Assembly: GCF_002075885.1 (NCBI RefSeq)
Contig: NZ_MDET01000023.1
Coordinates: forward strand, 62,001-126,000
From: Manganibacter manganicus
GTDB lineage: Bacteria; Pseudomonadota; Alphaproteobacteria; Rhizobiales; Rhizobiaceae
Length of the DNA: 64,000 nt
Direction of reading: 5' to 3'
The position numbers were made by a program, and so were the translations under genes. This document shows positions 45,447-54,395 of this stretch, piece after piece. Numbering within the stretch: position 1 is the stretch's first letter; every line of letters starts with the position of its first letter. Below the pieces are notes generated by a model. That model was not told the DNA's origin. It searched no databases and saw nothing but the letters and a program-made list of their open reading frames with translations.

Positions 45447-45866
45447 ATGGCTGCATCGAGATTGTTCCTGCCTGCCGTTGGGATGTTTTGCATCATGGCT
45501 GCAACCATTCCCGCTCACGCAGGCGCTGGCATCGAAGTCGTGATGAATGAGGCCAAGATCATCAGGCTTACCCATCCCGCAGACACGGTGGTCATTGGAA
45601 ATCCGGCAATCGCAGACGCCACAGTGCAGGATGCATCGACCGTGGTGCTTACCGGCAAGGGCTTTGGCGTCACCAATTTCGTTGCTCTTGACGAAGCCGG
45701 CAGACCGATCATCGATGAGCAGATTACCGTGGTGCGGCAGAACGCTTCCACAGTGCGCATCTACAGGCGCTCCGAAGTGCAGACCATGTCATGTTCACCT
45801 TATTGCGAAAGCGCCTACAAGAACACGGCCGAAAAAAGCTCTGAAGCAGAAATGAACGCGCGCTGA
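45447..45866 (+). CDS. Secretin N-terminal-domain protein of the Tad locus
   Basis: A 139-residue exported protein: signal peptide (FCIMAATIPAHAG) and then one pilus-formation N-terminal domain (NEAKIIRLTHPADTVVIGNPAIADATVQDASTVVLTGKGFGVTN), the same domain that opens CpaC. There is no secretin channel part. The tail has two cysteines in SCSPYCESA. It likely acts at the Tad secretin as an accessory or regulator. It faces divergently away from cpaA. The exact role is inferred from location and domain. Confidence 0.85.
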   Translation: MAASRLFLPAVGMFCIMAATIPAHAGAGIEVVMNEAKIIRLTHPADTVVIGNPAIADATVQDASTVVLTGKGFGVTNFVALDEAGRPIIDEQITVVRQNASTVRIYRRSEVQTMSCSPYCESAYKNTAEKSSEAEMNAR

Positions 45867-45996
45867 TGCGTCGGACCTTTCACCCGCCGGCCAGCGTTAG
45901 CGCATCGTAAAGCCCGTTTCACCAAATTTAGAGATCGCCCAAACCGGACCTCAATGGGTTTCGGCTATGGTCTTTACCGAACAGGGCGGAATGACA

Positions 45997-46575
45997 ATGG
46001 GCTATCGGGGCATCGGTCGATTTAAACCGCGACGTGACAAACTATCGCGTCGCTTCGTGAGTGAGCGCAATGGCAGCACCGCGATCGAATTCGCAATGCT
46101 CGCCATCCCGTTCTCGCTGCTGGTCTTTGCCATTCTTGAAAGCTGCATATCTTTCGCAGGCCAGGAAGTCATGGCCAACGCCACCGATAGCGTGGCACGG
46201 CAGTTGCGAACCGGCCAATTGCCGTCATCGGTCGATAAGACACAATTAAAACAGCTCATTTGCGACAAGATGGAAGTCATGGTCGCCAAGGGTTGCCCCG
46301 GCCTAATGGTCGATCTGCGCCATTTTGGTACGTTCACGGATGCTGCACAAGCCGGATACAGAATAGCAAATGGTGAAATCCAGCTGACGCAAGGGTCCAA
46401 CGAAACGAGCTTCAAGGTTGATCCCGGCCCCGCATCTTCGAAGAACATGCTTCGGGTGTTCTACAAATGGCCGGTTATCACCGATTTCCTGAGCAAATCC
46501 ATGTCCGATCTGAAAGACGGCAAGGCGCTGCATTTTGCCTCGGTTACCTGGCAGAACGAACCATTCGACAATTGA
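45997..46575 (+). CDS. tadE: TadE-like pseudopilin 1
   Basis: A 192-residue protein with the TadE signature: short basic leader, then GSTAIEFAML followed by a hydrophobic segment (IPFSLLVFAILESCISFAG), as in Flp-type minor pilins cut by CpaA. The remaining part is a periplasmic domain. The ATG at 45997 follows GGGCGG with 7-base spacing; ATGs at 45967 and 45991 are alternatives. A second TadE-like gene starts 57 bases after its stop. Confidence 0.87.
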   Translation: MGYRGIGRFKPRRDKLSRRFVSERNGSTAIEFAMLAIPFSLLVFAILESCISFAGQEVMANATDSVARQLRTGQLPSSVDKTQLKQLICDKMEVMVAKGCPGLMVDLRHFGTFTDAAQAGYRIANGEIQLTQGSNETSFKVDPGPASSKNMLRVFYKWPVITDFLSKSMSDLKDGKALHFASVTWQNEPFDN

Positions 46576-46631
46576 AACCTGACTGAGAACGGCGTTCCCG
46601 AACTCACTGACAGTAACGGAAGGACGATGAA

Positions 46632-47264
46632 ATGTTGTCGCGTGCGGAGGCACATCGTGGGGCTGCAATGCTGGTCGCGAAAGCGGCGGCAGCCTTCAGA
46701 CGCGATCGCCGCGGCATCGCGGCCATCGAATTCGCGTTGATCGCTCCACTGCTGCTGGCCATGTATTTCGTAACGATGGAAGTCTCGCAGGCGATCGAAA
46801 CCAACAAAAAGGTGGGGCGTGTCGGCAGCATTGTCGCCGATCTGGTAACCCAGCAGAAGCAGGTGGACACGAACGCGCTCGACGACATCATGAAGATCGC
46901 GAGCACGGCGCTGATGCCCTATAATCGTTCCAGCCCGAGCGTAACCATAACCGCAATCAACATTACCGGCGGCCAGGCCACAGTCGAGTGGTCGCGCAAA
47001 CTGGTCAATGGCGTAGCCAGCGCCAGCGCAGCAAAAAACAGCGTCATCGCCGTTCCATCGAGCTATAATGTAGCAGGCAATTTTCTGGTTCGCGTTGACG
47101 TCCAACTGAGCTATCACCCAGTCATCACCTGGTCGCCGAGCGGTAAGCAAACACTCGGTTTGACAGCGGCATTCGACAGCATCGATATGTCGGAAACTTC
47201 ATACTACTACCCGCGCTACGTTCAGCAGAAGATCGAATGTTCGAACTGCTACGGGTCCAGTTAA
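46632..47264 (+). CDS. TadE/TadG-like pseudopilin 2
   Basis: A 210-residue protein with the same leader type ([34 protein letters not shown]). The periplasmic part resembles TadE/TadG pseudopilin domains but lacks the von Willebrand-like domain of full TadG. A start at 46632 gives a 30-residue leader, longer than usual; an ATG at 46668 ([10 protein letters not shown]) would shorten it. It is the last pilus gene before deoB, which starts about 100 bases later. Confidence 0.85.
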   Translation: MLSRAEAHRGAAMLVAKAAAAFRRDRRGIAAIEFALIAPLLLAMYFVTMEVSQAIETNKKVGRVGSIVADLVTQQKQVDTNALDDIMKIASTALMPYNRSSPSVTITAINITGGQATVEWSRKLVNGVASASAAKNSVIAVPSSYNVAGNFLVRVDVQLSYHPVITWSPSGKQTLGLTAAFDSIDMSETSYYYPRYVQQKIECSNCYGSS

Positions 47265-47365
47265 GCCAAGAACGACAGGTCAAGCCGAATGGAATATCTC
47301 GCGGGTTTGCAATTGCAAGCCCTGCCAATGGTCTCTACTTTGGCGCGACGCAAGATCGGGTCTCA

Positions 47366-48604
47366 ATGGCACGCGCATTCATTTTTGTCCTCGATTCATT
47401 CGGCATAGGCGGCTCGGCCGATGCCGCGCTTTATGGTGATGAAGGCGCGAATACCTTCGGCCATATTGCGCAGGCCTGTGCTGCCGGTCGCGCCGACAGA
47501 GACAGACTCCGTACGGGGCCGCTGCAACTTCCCAACATGCTTTCGCTAGGGCTGGCACGGGCTGCCGAAATTGCCAGCGGCTTGCGCGTCGATAATGCGC
47601 ATATGCTTCGCGAATCCTGTTTTTATGGCGCAGCACAGGAAGTCTCACGCGGCAAGGACACGCCCTCCGGCCATTGGGAGATCGCGGGCCTGCCCGCACT
47701 TTTCGACTGGGGTTATTTTTCCGATACGATCCCGGCCTTTCCCGCCGCTCTGACCGAAGCGATGATCCGGGAAGGCAATGTGCCGGGCATCCTCGCCAAC
47801 CGTCATGCCCCAGGCATCGAGGCCATCGAGAATTTCGGTGAGAAACACATCCGCACCGGCATGCCGATCTGCTACACTTCCGTGGATTCGGTACTACAGG
47901 TCGCCGCCCATGAGGACTATTTCGGCCTCGAACGGCTTTATGATTTCTGCAAGGTTGTGCGGCGCCTGTGCGATCCTCTGCATATCGGCCGGGTGATCGC
48001 CCGGCCTTTCGTCGGTGAAGCGAAAGGCGCTTTCAAGCGCACGCCGAACCGCAAGGACTATGCCGTGCCGCCGCCTGAACCGACTTTGCTTGACCGGCTG
48101 GCTGAAGCCGGATCCCATGTCTTCGCCATTGGCAAGATCGGCGACATCTTTGCTCATCGCGGTATTTCCGAGGTCCGCAAAGCTCCAAACAACATGGCCA
48201 TGTTCGACATAGCCCTGGATGCGATCGACGACGCCAGGGAGGGTGACCTTGTCTTCGCCAATTTCGTAGATTTCGACACCGAATTCGGCCACCAACGCGA
48301 CGTCGCTGGCTACGCTGCCGCTCTAGAAGCCTTCGACCAACGCGTGCCGGAAGCGCTGGCTAAGCTGAAAACCGGCGATCTTTTCATCCTGAGCGCCGAT
48401 CATGGCAACGATCCGACATGGCGGGGCACAGACCATACGCGCGAGCGCATCCCTATCATTGGCGTAGCTTCCGGGATGGCAGGCGGTGATATCGGCTTGA
48501 GATCCACCTATTCCGATATAGGTGAAACAGTCGCGGCCCATCTCGGCATCGCCCCCGGTCGTCACGGCGCCTCCTTTCACACGAAAATCGGCGACCATGC
48601 CTGA
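47366..48604 (+). CDS. deoB: Phosphopentomutase
   Basis: A 412-residue Mn-dependent enzyme that interconverts ribose 1-phosphate and ribose 5-phosphate in nucleoside salvage. The alkaline phosphatase-fold metal sites appear in [22 protein letters not shown] and [18 protein letters not shown]. The ATG at 47366 (MARAFIF) matches the family start; a longer frame exists upstream but reaches into the end of the pseudopilin gene. The last 8 bases overlap the mutM start. Confidence 0.96.
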   Translation: MARAFIFVLDSFGIGGSADAALYGDEGANTFGHIAQACAAGRADRDRLRTGPLQLPNMLSLGLARAAEIASGLRVDNAHMLRESCFYGAAQEVSRGKDTPSGHWEIAGLPALFDWGYFSDTIPAFPAALTEAMIREGNVPGILANRHAPGIEAIENFGEKHIRTGMPICYTSVDSVLQVAAHEDYFGLERLYDFCKVVRRLCDPLHIGRVIARPFVGEAKGAFKRTPNRKDYAVPPPEPTLLDRLAEAGSHVFAIGKIGDIFAHRGISEVRKAPNNMAMFDIALDAIDDAREGDLVFANFVDFDTEFGHQRDVAGYAAALEAFDQRVPEALAKLKTGDLFILSADHGNDPTWRGTDHTRERIPIIGVASGMAGGDIGLRSTYSDIGETVAAHLGIAPGRHGASFHTKIGDHA

Positions 48605-49487
48605 ACTTCCCGAAGTCGAGACCGTTCGACGCGGCTTGCAACCGGTCATGGAAGGTGCGCGTCTCATCAAGATTGAAACACGACGCCCGAATCTGCGATT
48701 TCCACTGCCGGAACGGTTCACAGAGCGCCTGACCGGCAGAACGATCACCGCGCTTGCGCGGCGCGCCAAATATCTCATCTTTCACGTTGAGGACGGTCCT
48801 GCCCTGATCTGCCATCTAGGCATGTCGGGTTCGTTTCGCGTCGAGTTTCCGAACAGCGAGGAGACGCCCGGCGGCTTTTACCATGAGCGGTCCAAAAGCA
48901 CCGTCCACGACCATGTGGTGTTCGATCTGGAAACGGCCAACGGAGCTGATGTGCGCGTGGTCTTCAATGACCCTCGCCGCTTCGGCTTCATGCTTTTTTC
49001 AGAAGTTATGCCGGACTCCCACCCAATGCTTGCCGAGCTTGGAGTGGAGCCGACCGGAAATACCTTGGATGGTCCCCTACTGGCATCGCTTTTCGCAGGG
49101 CGGAAAAGTCCGCTCAAGGCAGCCCTACTCGATCAGCGCCTGATCGCGGGACTTGGCAATATTTATGTGTCGGAAGCGCTTTGGCGTGCCGGCCTCTCGC
49201 CGCTACGCACGGCCGGAACCATCGCCGGCCGCACCGCGAAAGACAAGGAACGGGCGACCAATCTGGCCGAGGCCGTACGCTCGGTAATCGCCGATGCCAT
49301 TGCGGCAGGAGGTTCATCACTCCGCGATTACATGCAAACAGATGGCTCGCTGGGTTATTTCCAGCACGCTTTCGCAGTGTATGACCGCGCAGGCGAGGCC
49401 TGCCGGACACCCGGCTGCGGCGGGCATGTAGAACGCATTGTCCAGTCAGGCCGCTCGACCTTCTATTGTCGCGCCTGTCAAAAGTAG
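48597..49487 (+). CDS. mutM: Formamidopyrimidine-DNA glycosylase
   Basis: A 296-residue bifunctional DNA repair glycosylase/AP lyase that removes 8-oxoguanine. [14 protein letters not shown] gives the catalytic Pro2 and Glu3 once the initiator Met is cut. The helix-two-turn-helix region includes [18 protein letters not shown], and the C-terminal zinc finger is C-x4-C-x16-C-x2-C (CRTPGC ... FYCRAC). The start overlaps deoB by 8 bases. In many rhizobia ubiE follows or flanks mutM; here it is deoB. Confidence 0.96.
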   Translation: MPELPEVETVRRGLQPVMEGARLIKIETRRPNLRFPLPERFTERLTGRTITALARRAKYLIFHVEDGPALICHLGMSGSFRVEFPNSEETPGGFYHERSKSTVHDHVVFDLETANGADVRVVFNDPRRFGFMLFSEVMPDSHPMLAELGVEPTGNTLDGPLLASLFAGRKSPLKAALLDQRLIAGLGNIYVSEALWRAGLSPLRTAGTIAGRTAKDKERATNLAEAVRSVIADAIAAGGSSLRDYMQTDGSLGYFQHAFAVYDRAGEACRTPGCGGHVERIVQSGRSTFYCRACQK

Positions 49488-49556
49488 AATAGAGCAATCC
49501 CGTCTGAAAATTGCCTGCCCATCGGTAATTTCCCATGAAGGCAAGGAAGCACAGCC

Positions 49557-50330
49557 ATGTCCTATGAGACGATCGTCACCGAACCTCGCAGCAAAGTTGG
49601 ATTGATCCGCCTTAATCGACCGCAAGCCCTGAATGCGTTGAATATGCAGGTGCTGGCCGATCTCCTCGCGGCAGCCAGGGCATTCGACCGGGATGACGGC
49701 ATCGGCGCCATGGTTATCACCGGTTCTGAAAAGGCCTTCGCTGCTGGCGCCGACATCAAGGAAATGCAGGCCAAGACCTATATCGATGCGTATATGCAGG
49801 ATTTCTTTTCCGGTTGGGAGGACTTTGCCCGCATCCGCAAACCGATCATCGCGGCGGTCGCAGGCTATGCTTTGGGGGGCGGCTGCGAACTGGCCATGAT
49901 GTGCGATTTCATCATTGCAGCAGACAACGCCAAATTCGGCCAACCCGAGATCACGCTTGGCGTTATGCCAGGCATGGGTGGATCGCAAAGGCTCACCCGC
50001 TTCATCGGCAAGTCCAAGGCGATGGATCTCGTTTTGACGGGACGAATGATGGATGCCACCGAAGCAGAGCGCTGCGGGCTTGTATCCCGGATAGTCCCGG
50101 TCGCCGACCTGATGGAAGAATCGATGAAGGCGGCAACCAAAATCGCCGATTTCTCACTGCCCGCCGTCGTCATGGCCAAGGAAGCCGTCAATCGCTCCTA
50201 TGAGACAACCCTTTCGGAAGGTTTGCGATTCGAGCGGCGCGTTTTCCATTCCATGTTTGCTCTCGATGACCAGAAAGAGGGCATGGCTGCTTTCACGGAG
50301 AAGCGAAAGCCCCACTTCTCGAACCGTTGA
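49557..50330 (+). CDS. Enoyl-CoA hydratase
   Basis: A 257-residue crotonase that hydrates 2-enoyl-CoA in beta-oxidation. Oxyanion-hole segments are [13 protein letters not shown] and [17 protein letters not shown], and the glutamates of the second loop (GGCELAMM and a later Glu in [15 protein letters not shown]) are as in active hydratases. Much closer to canonical EchA than the crotonase at 5068. Located just before rpsT, as in other rhizobia. Confidence 0.92.
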   Translation: MSYETIVTEPRSKVGLIRLNRPQALNALNMQVLADLLAAARAFDRDDGIGAMVITGSEKAFAAGADIKEMQAKTYIDAYMQDFFSGWEDFARIRKPIIAAVAGYALGGGCELAMMCDFIIAADNAKFGQPEITLGVMPGMGGSQRLTRFIGKSKAMDLVLTGRMMDATEAERCGLVSRIVPVADLMEESMKAATKIADFSLPAVVMAKEAVNRSYETTLSEGLRFERRVFHSMFALDDQKEGMAAFTEKRKPHFSNR

Positions 50331-50486
50331 CGCGAGTAAATCGGTGATGGGGCCGCACCCAGCGTTGACGTTCAGAAAAAGCTGCATTATAAGCCGCACC
50401 AACTCGGGCGGCCTGTGGCTGCCTATTTGTTTTGCGCTGTGCGGAATGCCGCATCCGCTTCACCATTGATACAAAAGAGAGGCACC

Positions 50487-50753
50487 ATGGCCAACACCTC
50501 CTCGGCCAAGAAGGCAACGCGCAAGATCGCTCGTCGCGCGGCAATGAACAAGAACCGTCGTTCGCGCGTGCGCACTTATGTTCGTCAGGTCGAAGAGGCG
50601 CTTGCTGCCGGTGATAAGGCAGCGGCTCAGGCCGCCTTCCAGGCAGCGCAGCCCGAATTGATGCGCGCTGCCACCAAGGGCGTGCTGCACAGGAACACGG
50701 CATCCCGCAAAGTCTCGCGATTGGCTCAACGACTCAAGTCTCTTTCGGCCTGA
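50487..50753 (+). CDS. rpsT: 30S ribosomal protein S20
   Basis: An 88-residue basic protein that binds 16S rRNA. The pattern [30 protein letters not shown] is the S20 start, and [18 protein letters not shown] the end. A ribosome binding site AGAGAGG precedes the ATG. It is followed by an intrinsic terminator at 50779, so dnaA is transcribed separately. Confidence 0.97.
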   Translation: MANTSSAKKATRKIARRAAMNKNRRSRVRTYVRQVEEALAAGDKAAAQAAFQAAQPELMRAATKGVLHRNTASRKVSRLAQRLKSLSA

Positions 50754-50778
50754 CACGTTACCCATCGTCGATTTTTGG

Positions 50779-50806
50779 AACCCGGCCGCCTGCGACCGGG
50801 TTTTTT
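50779..50806 (+). terminator. Rho-independent terminator after rpsT
   Basis: Stem AACCCGG (50779-50785) with CCGGGTT (50796-50802), loop CCGCCTGCGA, then a run of six T (50801-50806). It lies about 26 bases after the rpsT stop codon. Confidence 0.88.
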
Positions 50807-50900
50807 CGTTTGCCGGCAACAGCTTGGAAAGTTCGACCGTCTCGGACTTCTGCCTGGCCGAGAAAATTTCGTCGGCATATCGTTTTTGACTTATATTTCG

Positions 50901-51166
50901 GATTCTCGAATCAGCTTACCGTTGACATAAATAACCGTTGTTTCCCAACGGCTTATGGGAGGTCATCCACAGGATATTCACACTACAGGCGGAACACCGA
51001 GAGCAATCGTCTGTCAAGCAAAATATTAAAAAAAATTCTCTGCCCAACGGTCAATTACAGAGCTGCCGGAAAAGGGTTTGAATCACAAAGGCTTTGCCAA
51101 ACAAGACGTGCGATGCGTCCCATTTTGAGGCATAGTTGGTAACCAGATTCGTTAAAAATCGGTTAG
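50901..51166 (+). promoter_or_regulatory. Cluster of DnaA-box-like, GANTC and CtrA-like sites upstream of dnaA
   Basis: GANTC sites lie at 50901-50905, 50908-50912, 51080-51084 and 51146-51150; these are CcrM methylation targets in alphaproteobacteria. TCATCCACA at 50963-50971 and ATATTCACA at 50974-50982 are each one base from a DnaA box. An inverted repeat CCGTTG-TTTCC-CAACGG spans 50935-50951. TTAA-N7-TTAG (51152-51166) is one base from a CtrA site. In Caulobacter dnaA is regulated by methylation and by cell-cycle factors, so this may be the dnaA control region. In many rhizobia the replication origin itself lies near hemE. Confidence 0.6.
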
Positions 51167-51352
51167 TCTCACCCTTGCTCTTTCCACAGCGATTTCGGTA
51201 GTGTCCCTCCATCGAAGGGACGGGCGTTAGACCCTTAACCTACCACAAATCGGCAAAGCTGGGGCCGCGGAAGCAATTCCGCGCATGTGGCAGGTTTGTC
51301 CTCTCGATATGAGTAGGGGAAGCGTAGCTGTTCACAGTTGACGAGACGTGCG

Positions 51353-51369
51353 CCGGCAATTTTTGCCGG
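51353..51369 (+). promoter_or_regulatory. Hairpin in the dnaA leader
   Basis: CCGGCAA-TTT-TTGCCGG is a perfect 7-bp hairpin, followed after GCAGGA by a run of six T, resembling an attenuator. A second hairpin CCGGATAC-AGTCACC-GTATCCGG (51467-51489) lies 11 bases before the AGGAGG at 51500. Both fall between the likely promoter and dnaA. Confidence 0.4.
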
Positions 51370-51506
51370 GCAGGATTTTTTGTCGCTTCTTTCAGAGTGG
51401 GCCGAAAAGGCGCCAAAAAGGCAACGGCGATTGACCAGCGGCGGCGATCGTTACGGGACGAACCGACCGGATACAGTCACCGTATCCGGCCGGGACAGCA
51501 GGAGGC

Positions 51507-51569
51507 ATGAGCGAGAATGCAAAGCAGCATAGACAAGGACCCCAGCGGCGAACGCCCTTTTTCCGGTGA
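51507..51569 (+). CDS. Possible leader reading frame overlapping the dnaA start
   Basis: An ATG at 51507 lies one base after AGGAGG (51500-51505) and opens a 20-codon frame (start [10 protein letters not shown]) that ends in TGA at 51567-51569. The reading frame differs from dnaA. One base after the stop lies an in-frame dnaA ATG (51571). The spacing of one base from the ribosome binding site is poor for the leader itself; 11 bases to the dnaA ATG at 51517 is long. The leader could be real and couple translation, or be chance. Confidence 0.25.
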   Translation: MSENAKQHRQGPQRRTPFFR

Positions 51570-53055
51570 CATGAACGGAGCAAATGCGATGGCATTGGGG
51601 GACGCCGACGCCAGATTCGAACGTGTTCGAACGCAATTGAGAGCTAGGCTCGGCGGTGAGGTCTATTCAAGTTGGTTTGGCCGCATGAAACTCGCCGAAG
51701 CCTCGAAGGGCATCGTGCGCATGTCGGTGCCGACCGCGTTCCTGCGCTCCTGGATCAACGGACACTATCTCGATCACATTGCCGAACTCTGGAAGCAAGA
51801 AGATCCAGATATTCTTCGCGTCGAGATCATCGTCCGCACGGCAACGCGTCATATGCGCAGCGCGACTGAAGTCGCGCCTGCGGGCAAGCCAATAACGCGT
51901 CAAGCACACACCGCTCTTGCTTCGGGAACGCTCGGCGTAGGGAAGATACTGGATCGTCCCTCCTCGCCTCGTGCCACCAATGGTGGCGAAGAGGCGCGTC
52001 AAAGCGTGCTCGGCTCCCCCCTGGATTCTCGCTATACGTTCTCATCCTTCATCGAAGGGCCGTCCAACCGGGTTGCTTTCGCCGCAGCACGGGCAGTGGC
52101 GGAATCGCAGTCAAGCGCCGTGCGCTTCAACCCGCTTTTTCTTCATGCCACAGTCGGGCTCGGCAAGACGCATCTCTTGCAGGCCATTGCAGCGGAGTCA
52201 CTCAAGCAGAACCCGAAATCGCGCGTCGTCTATCTGACCGCCGAATATTTCATGTGGCGGTTCGCAACGGCGATCCGCGACAACAACGCGCTGACTCTCA
52301 AGGAGCAACTGCGCGACATCGACCTGCTGATCATCGACGACATGCAATTCCTGCAAGGCAAGTCAATTCAGCACGAGTTCTGCCACCTGATCAACATGCT
52401 GCTCGACAGCGCCAAGCAGGTGGTTGTGGCAGCGGATCGTCCGCCGTCTGAACTGGAGTCGCTTGAACCGCGCGTGCGCTCGCGCCTGAATGGCGGTGTC
52501 GCGCTGGGAATGTCGGCACCTGACTTTACGATGCGGCTCGAAATGCTGAAGCTGAGACTGGCGAACGCTCGGGCTGATGATGCCTCGCTCGACATTTCGG
52601 ACGAGATACTGACCCACATCGCTCAGGCCGTCACAGGCAGTGGCCGTGAACTGGAAGGCGCATTCAACCAGATTCTGTTTCGCCATTCCTTCGAGCCACA
52701 GATTACTGTTGACCGCATTGATGAGATTCTTGGCCACATTTATAGATCGGGTGAGCCGAAGCGGGTCCGCATCGAGGACATTCAGCGCATCGTAGCACGC
52801 CACTATAATGTGTCGAAGACAGAACTTTTATCCAACCGGCGTACCCGGACTATCGTCAAACCGCGTCAGGTGGCGATGTATCTTTCCAAGATTATGACGC
52901 CCCGTTCGTTACCCGAAATCGGCCGGCGTTTCGGTGGACGTGATCACACGACCGTACTGCACGCCGTCCGCAAAATCGAAGGTCTTTCAGGTGCCGACAA
53001 TACACTGGCACAAGAATTGGAGCTGCTGCGCAGGCTGATCAACGATCAGGCATGA
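51517..53055 (+). CDS. dnaA: Chromosomal replication initiator protein DnaA
   Basis: A 512-residue AAA+ initiator that binds DnaA boxes, opens the origin and loads helicase. Domain I is around residues 30-110 ([21 protein letters not shown]), the linker 115-170, the ATPase domain III follows with Walker A VGLGKTHL (213-220) and Walker B IIDDMQF, and domain IV ends with [16 protein letters not shown], which binds DNA. Starts are uncertain: 51517, 51571 (after the leader stop) or 51589, which has GGAG 8 bases upstream. dnaN follows 196 bases later. Confidence 0.97.
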   Translation: MQSSIDKDPSGERPFSGDMNGANAMALGDADARFERVRTQLRARLGGEVYSSWFGRMKLAEASKGIVRMSVPTAFLRSWINGHYLDHIAELWKQEDPDILRVEIIVRTATRHMRSATEVAPAGKPITRQAHTALASGTLGVGKILDRPSSPRATNGGEEARQSVLGSPLDSRYTFSSFIEGPSNRVAFAAARAVAESQSSAVRFNPLFLHATVGLGKTHLLQAIAAESLKQNPKSRVVYLTAEYFMWRFATAIRDNNALTLKEQLRDIDLLIIDDMQFLQGKSIQHEFCHLINMLLDSAKQVVVAADRPPSELESLEPRVRSRLNGGVALGMSAPDFTMRLEMLKLRLANARADDASLDISDEILTHIAQAVTGSGRELEGAFNQILFRHSFEPQITVDRIDEILGHIYRSGEPKRVRIEDIQRIVARHYNVSKTELLSNRRTRTIVKPRQVAMYLSKIMTPRSLPEIGRRFGGRDHTTVLHAVRKIEGLSGADNTLAQELELLRRLINDQA

Positions 53056-53251
53056 GGGGCATCGGGAATGGGCTATGTCACGCCCGGATTTATCCCCAGT
53101 CTCCCACTTTCAATCATTCCGAACCGGCTGCGCGGGCTTGCTTTTCAAGGGGTTTTCCTGTCAGTTTGAATGGAACTCCGAGCATCTTCGGACCTTTCGC
53201 GGGATCCTGGTTCCGGAGACCCGCCCTTCATTCTAGCGAGCCTTCAAAGTT

Positions 53252-54370
53252 ATGCGTGTCATCCTCGAACGGTCCAATCTTCTAAAGTCCCTCAATCACG
53301 TTCACCGGGTAGTCGAGAGGCGCAATACCATTCCGATCCTGTCGAACGTGTTGCTGGTCGCCGATGGCGCCAGCCTCGAAATGAAGGCCACCGACCTTGA
53401 CCTCGAGGTCACGGAAGCCACGCCAGCGAAGGTCGAGCAGGGCGGCGCGACAACGGTTCCGGCGCATCTCCTGTATGACATCGTCCGCAAACTGGCCGAT
53501 GGCGCCGAGGTGATGCTGAAGACCGACGAAGACGGAAACGCCATGACGGTGGCTTCCGGCCGATCGAGCTTCCGCCTGCAATGCCTGCCGCAATCGGATT
53601 TCCCCGAGCTTTCTGCGGGCTCGTTCTCACATATCTTTCGGCTGGATTCCACGGCGCTGAAAGGATTAATTGAAAAGACCCAGTTCGCCATTTCCACCGA
53701 GGAAACGCGCTACTATCTCAACGGTATCTTCCTGCACACGCACGAAGAAGGGGGCCGGCTCAAGCTGCGATCAGTCGCAACTGACGGCCATCGCTTGGCA
53801 CGGGCAGAAATAGAAGCGCCAGCGGGGTCGGAAGGCATGCCTGGGATCATTATACCGCGCAAAACGGTCAGCGAATTGCAGAAACTGGTTGATGACCCCG
53901 ACATTGCTGTGACAACCGAACTTTCCGATACTAAGATCCGCTTCACCATCGGGCCAGTTGTCCTGACCTCAAAACTGATCGATGGCACCTTCCCCGATTA
54001 TCAGCGCGTCATTCCGACCGGCAACGACAAGCAGTTGGTCCTCGACAGACAAAGCTTCGCCGCGGCCGTTGACCGTGTTTCCACCATCTCGTCCGAGCGC
54101 GGGAGGGCAGTTAAGATGTCGATCGCCGACGGCCAAGTGACGCTCGCTGTCAATAACCCCGATTCCGGCAGCGCGACGGAAGAGTTGCCGGCCGACTACA
54201 CGTCCGAACCACTGGAAATCGGCTTCAATGCGCGCTACCTGCTCGATGTAGCTGCCCAACTCGGAGGCAGCGAAGCAAAATTCATGCTTGCCGATGCCGG
54301 TGCACCGACCCTGATCCACGACACGGCCGACGAGAATACGCTCTACGTTCTGATGCCGATGCGGGTGTGA
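53252..54370 (+). CDS. dnaN: DNA polymerase III beta sliding clamp
   Basis: A 372-residue clamp that encircles DNA and tethers polymerase. It has three beta-clamp domains of about 120 residues, with RNTIPILSNVLL, TDLDLEV and SVATDGHRLARAEI as family patterns and a C-terminal YVLMPMRV as usual. Start at 53252 with a typical N terminus MRVILERSNLLK. The preceding 196-bp spacer after dnaA shows no clear gene or motif. Confidence 0.98.
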   Translation: MRVILERSNLLKSLNHVHRVVERRNTIPILSNVLLVADGASLEMKATDLDLEVTEATPAKVEQGGATTVPAHLLYDIVRKLADGAEVMLKTDEDGNAMTVASGRSSFRLQCLPQSDFPELSAGSFSHIFRLDSTALKGLIEKTQFAISTEETRYYLNGIFLHTHEEGGRLKLRSVATDGHRLARAEIEAPAGSEGMPGIIIPRKTVSELQKLVDDPDIAVTTELSDTKIRFTIGPVVLTSKLIDGTFPDYQRVIPTGNDKQLVLDRQSFAAAVDRVSTISSERGRAVKMSIADGQVTLAVNNPDSGSATEELPADYTSEPLEIGFNARYLLDVAAQLGGSEAKFMLADAGAPTLIHDTADENTLYVLMPMRV

Positions 54371-54395
54371 TCCTGCAACGTAAACGAGTGCTGTG

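Larger units (their letters stand above)
50754..51516. other. dnaA upstream region
   Basis: A 763-bp interval without a gene between rpsT and dnaA. After the rpsT terminator (50779-50806) it holds the regulatory elements described in the next entry. There is also an AT-rich run (AAATATTAAAAAAAATTC near 51020-51038), a hairpin at 51353-51369 and another at 51467-51489. Confidence 0.8.

Noticed and set aside
53056..53251. Regulatory element in the dnaA-dnaN spacer
   Set aside because: The 196-bp spacer has no strong hairpin, DnaA-box-like 9-mer or GANTC cluster that I could defend.
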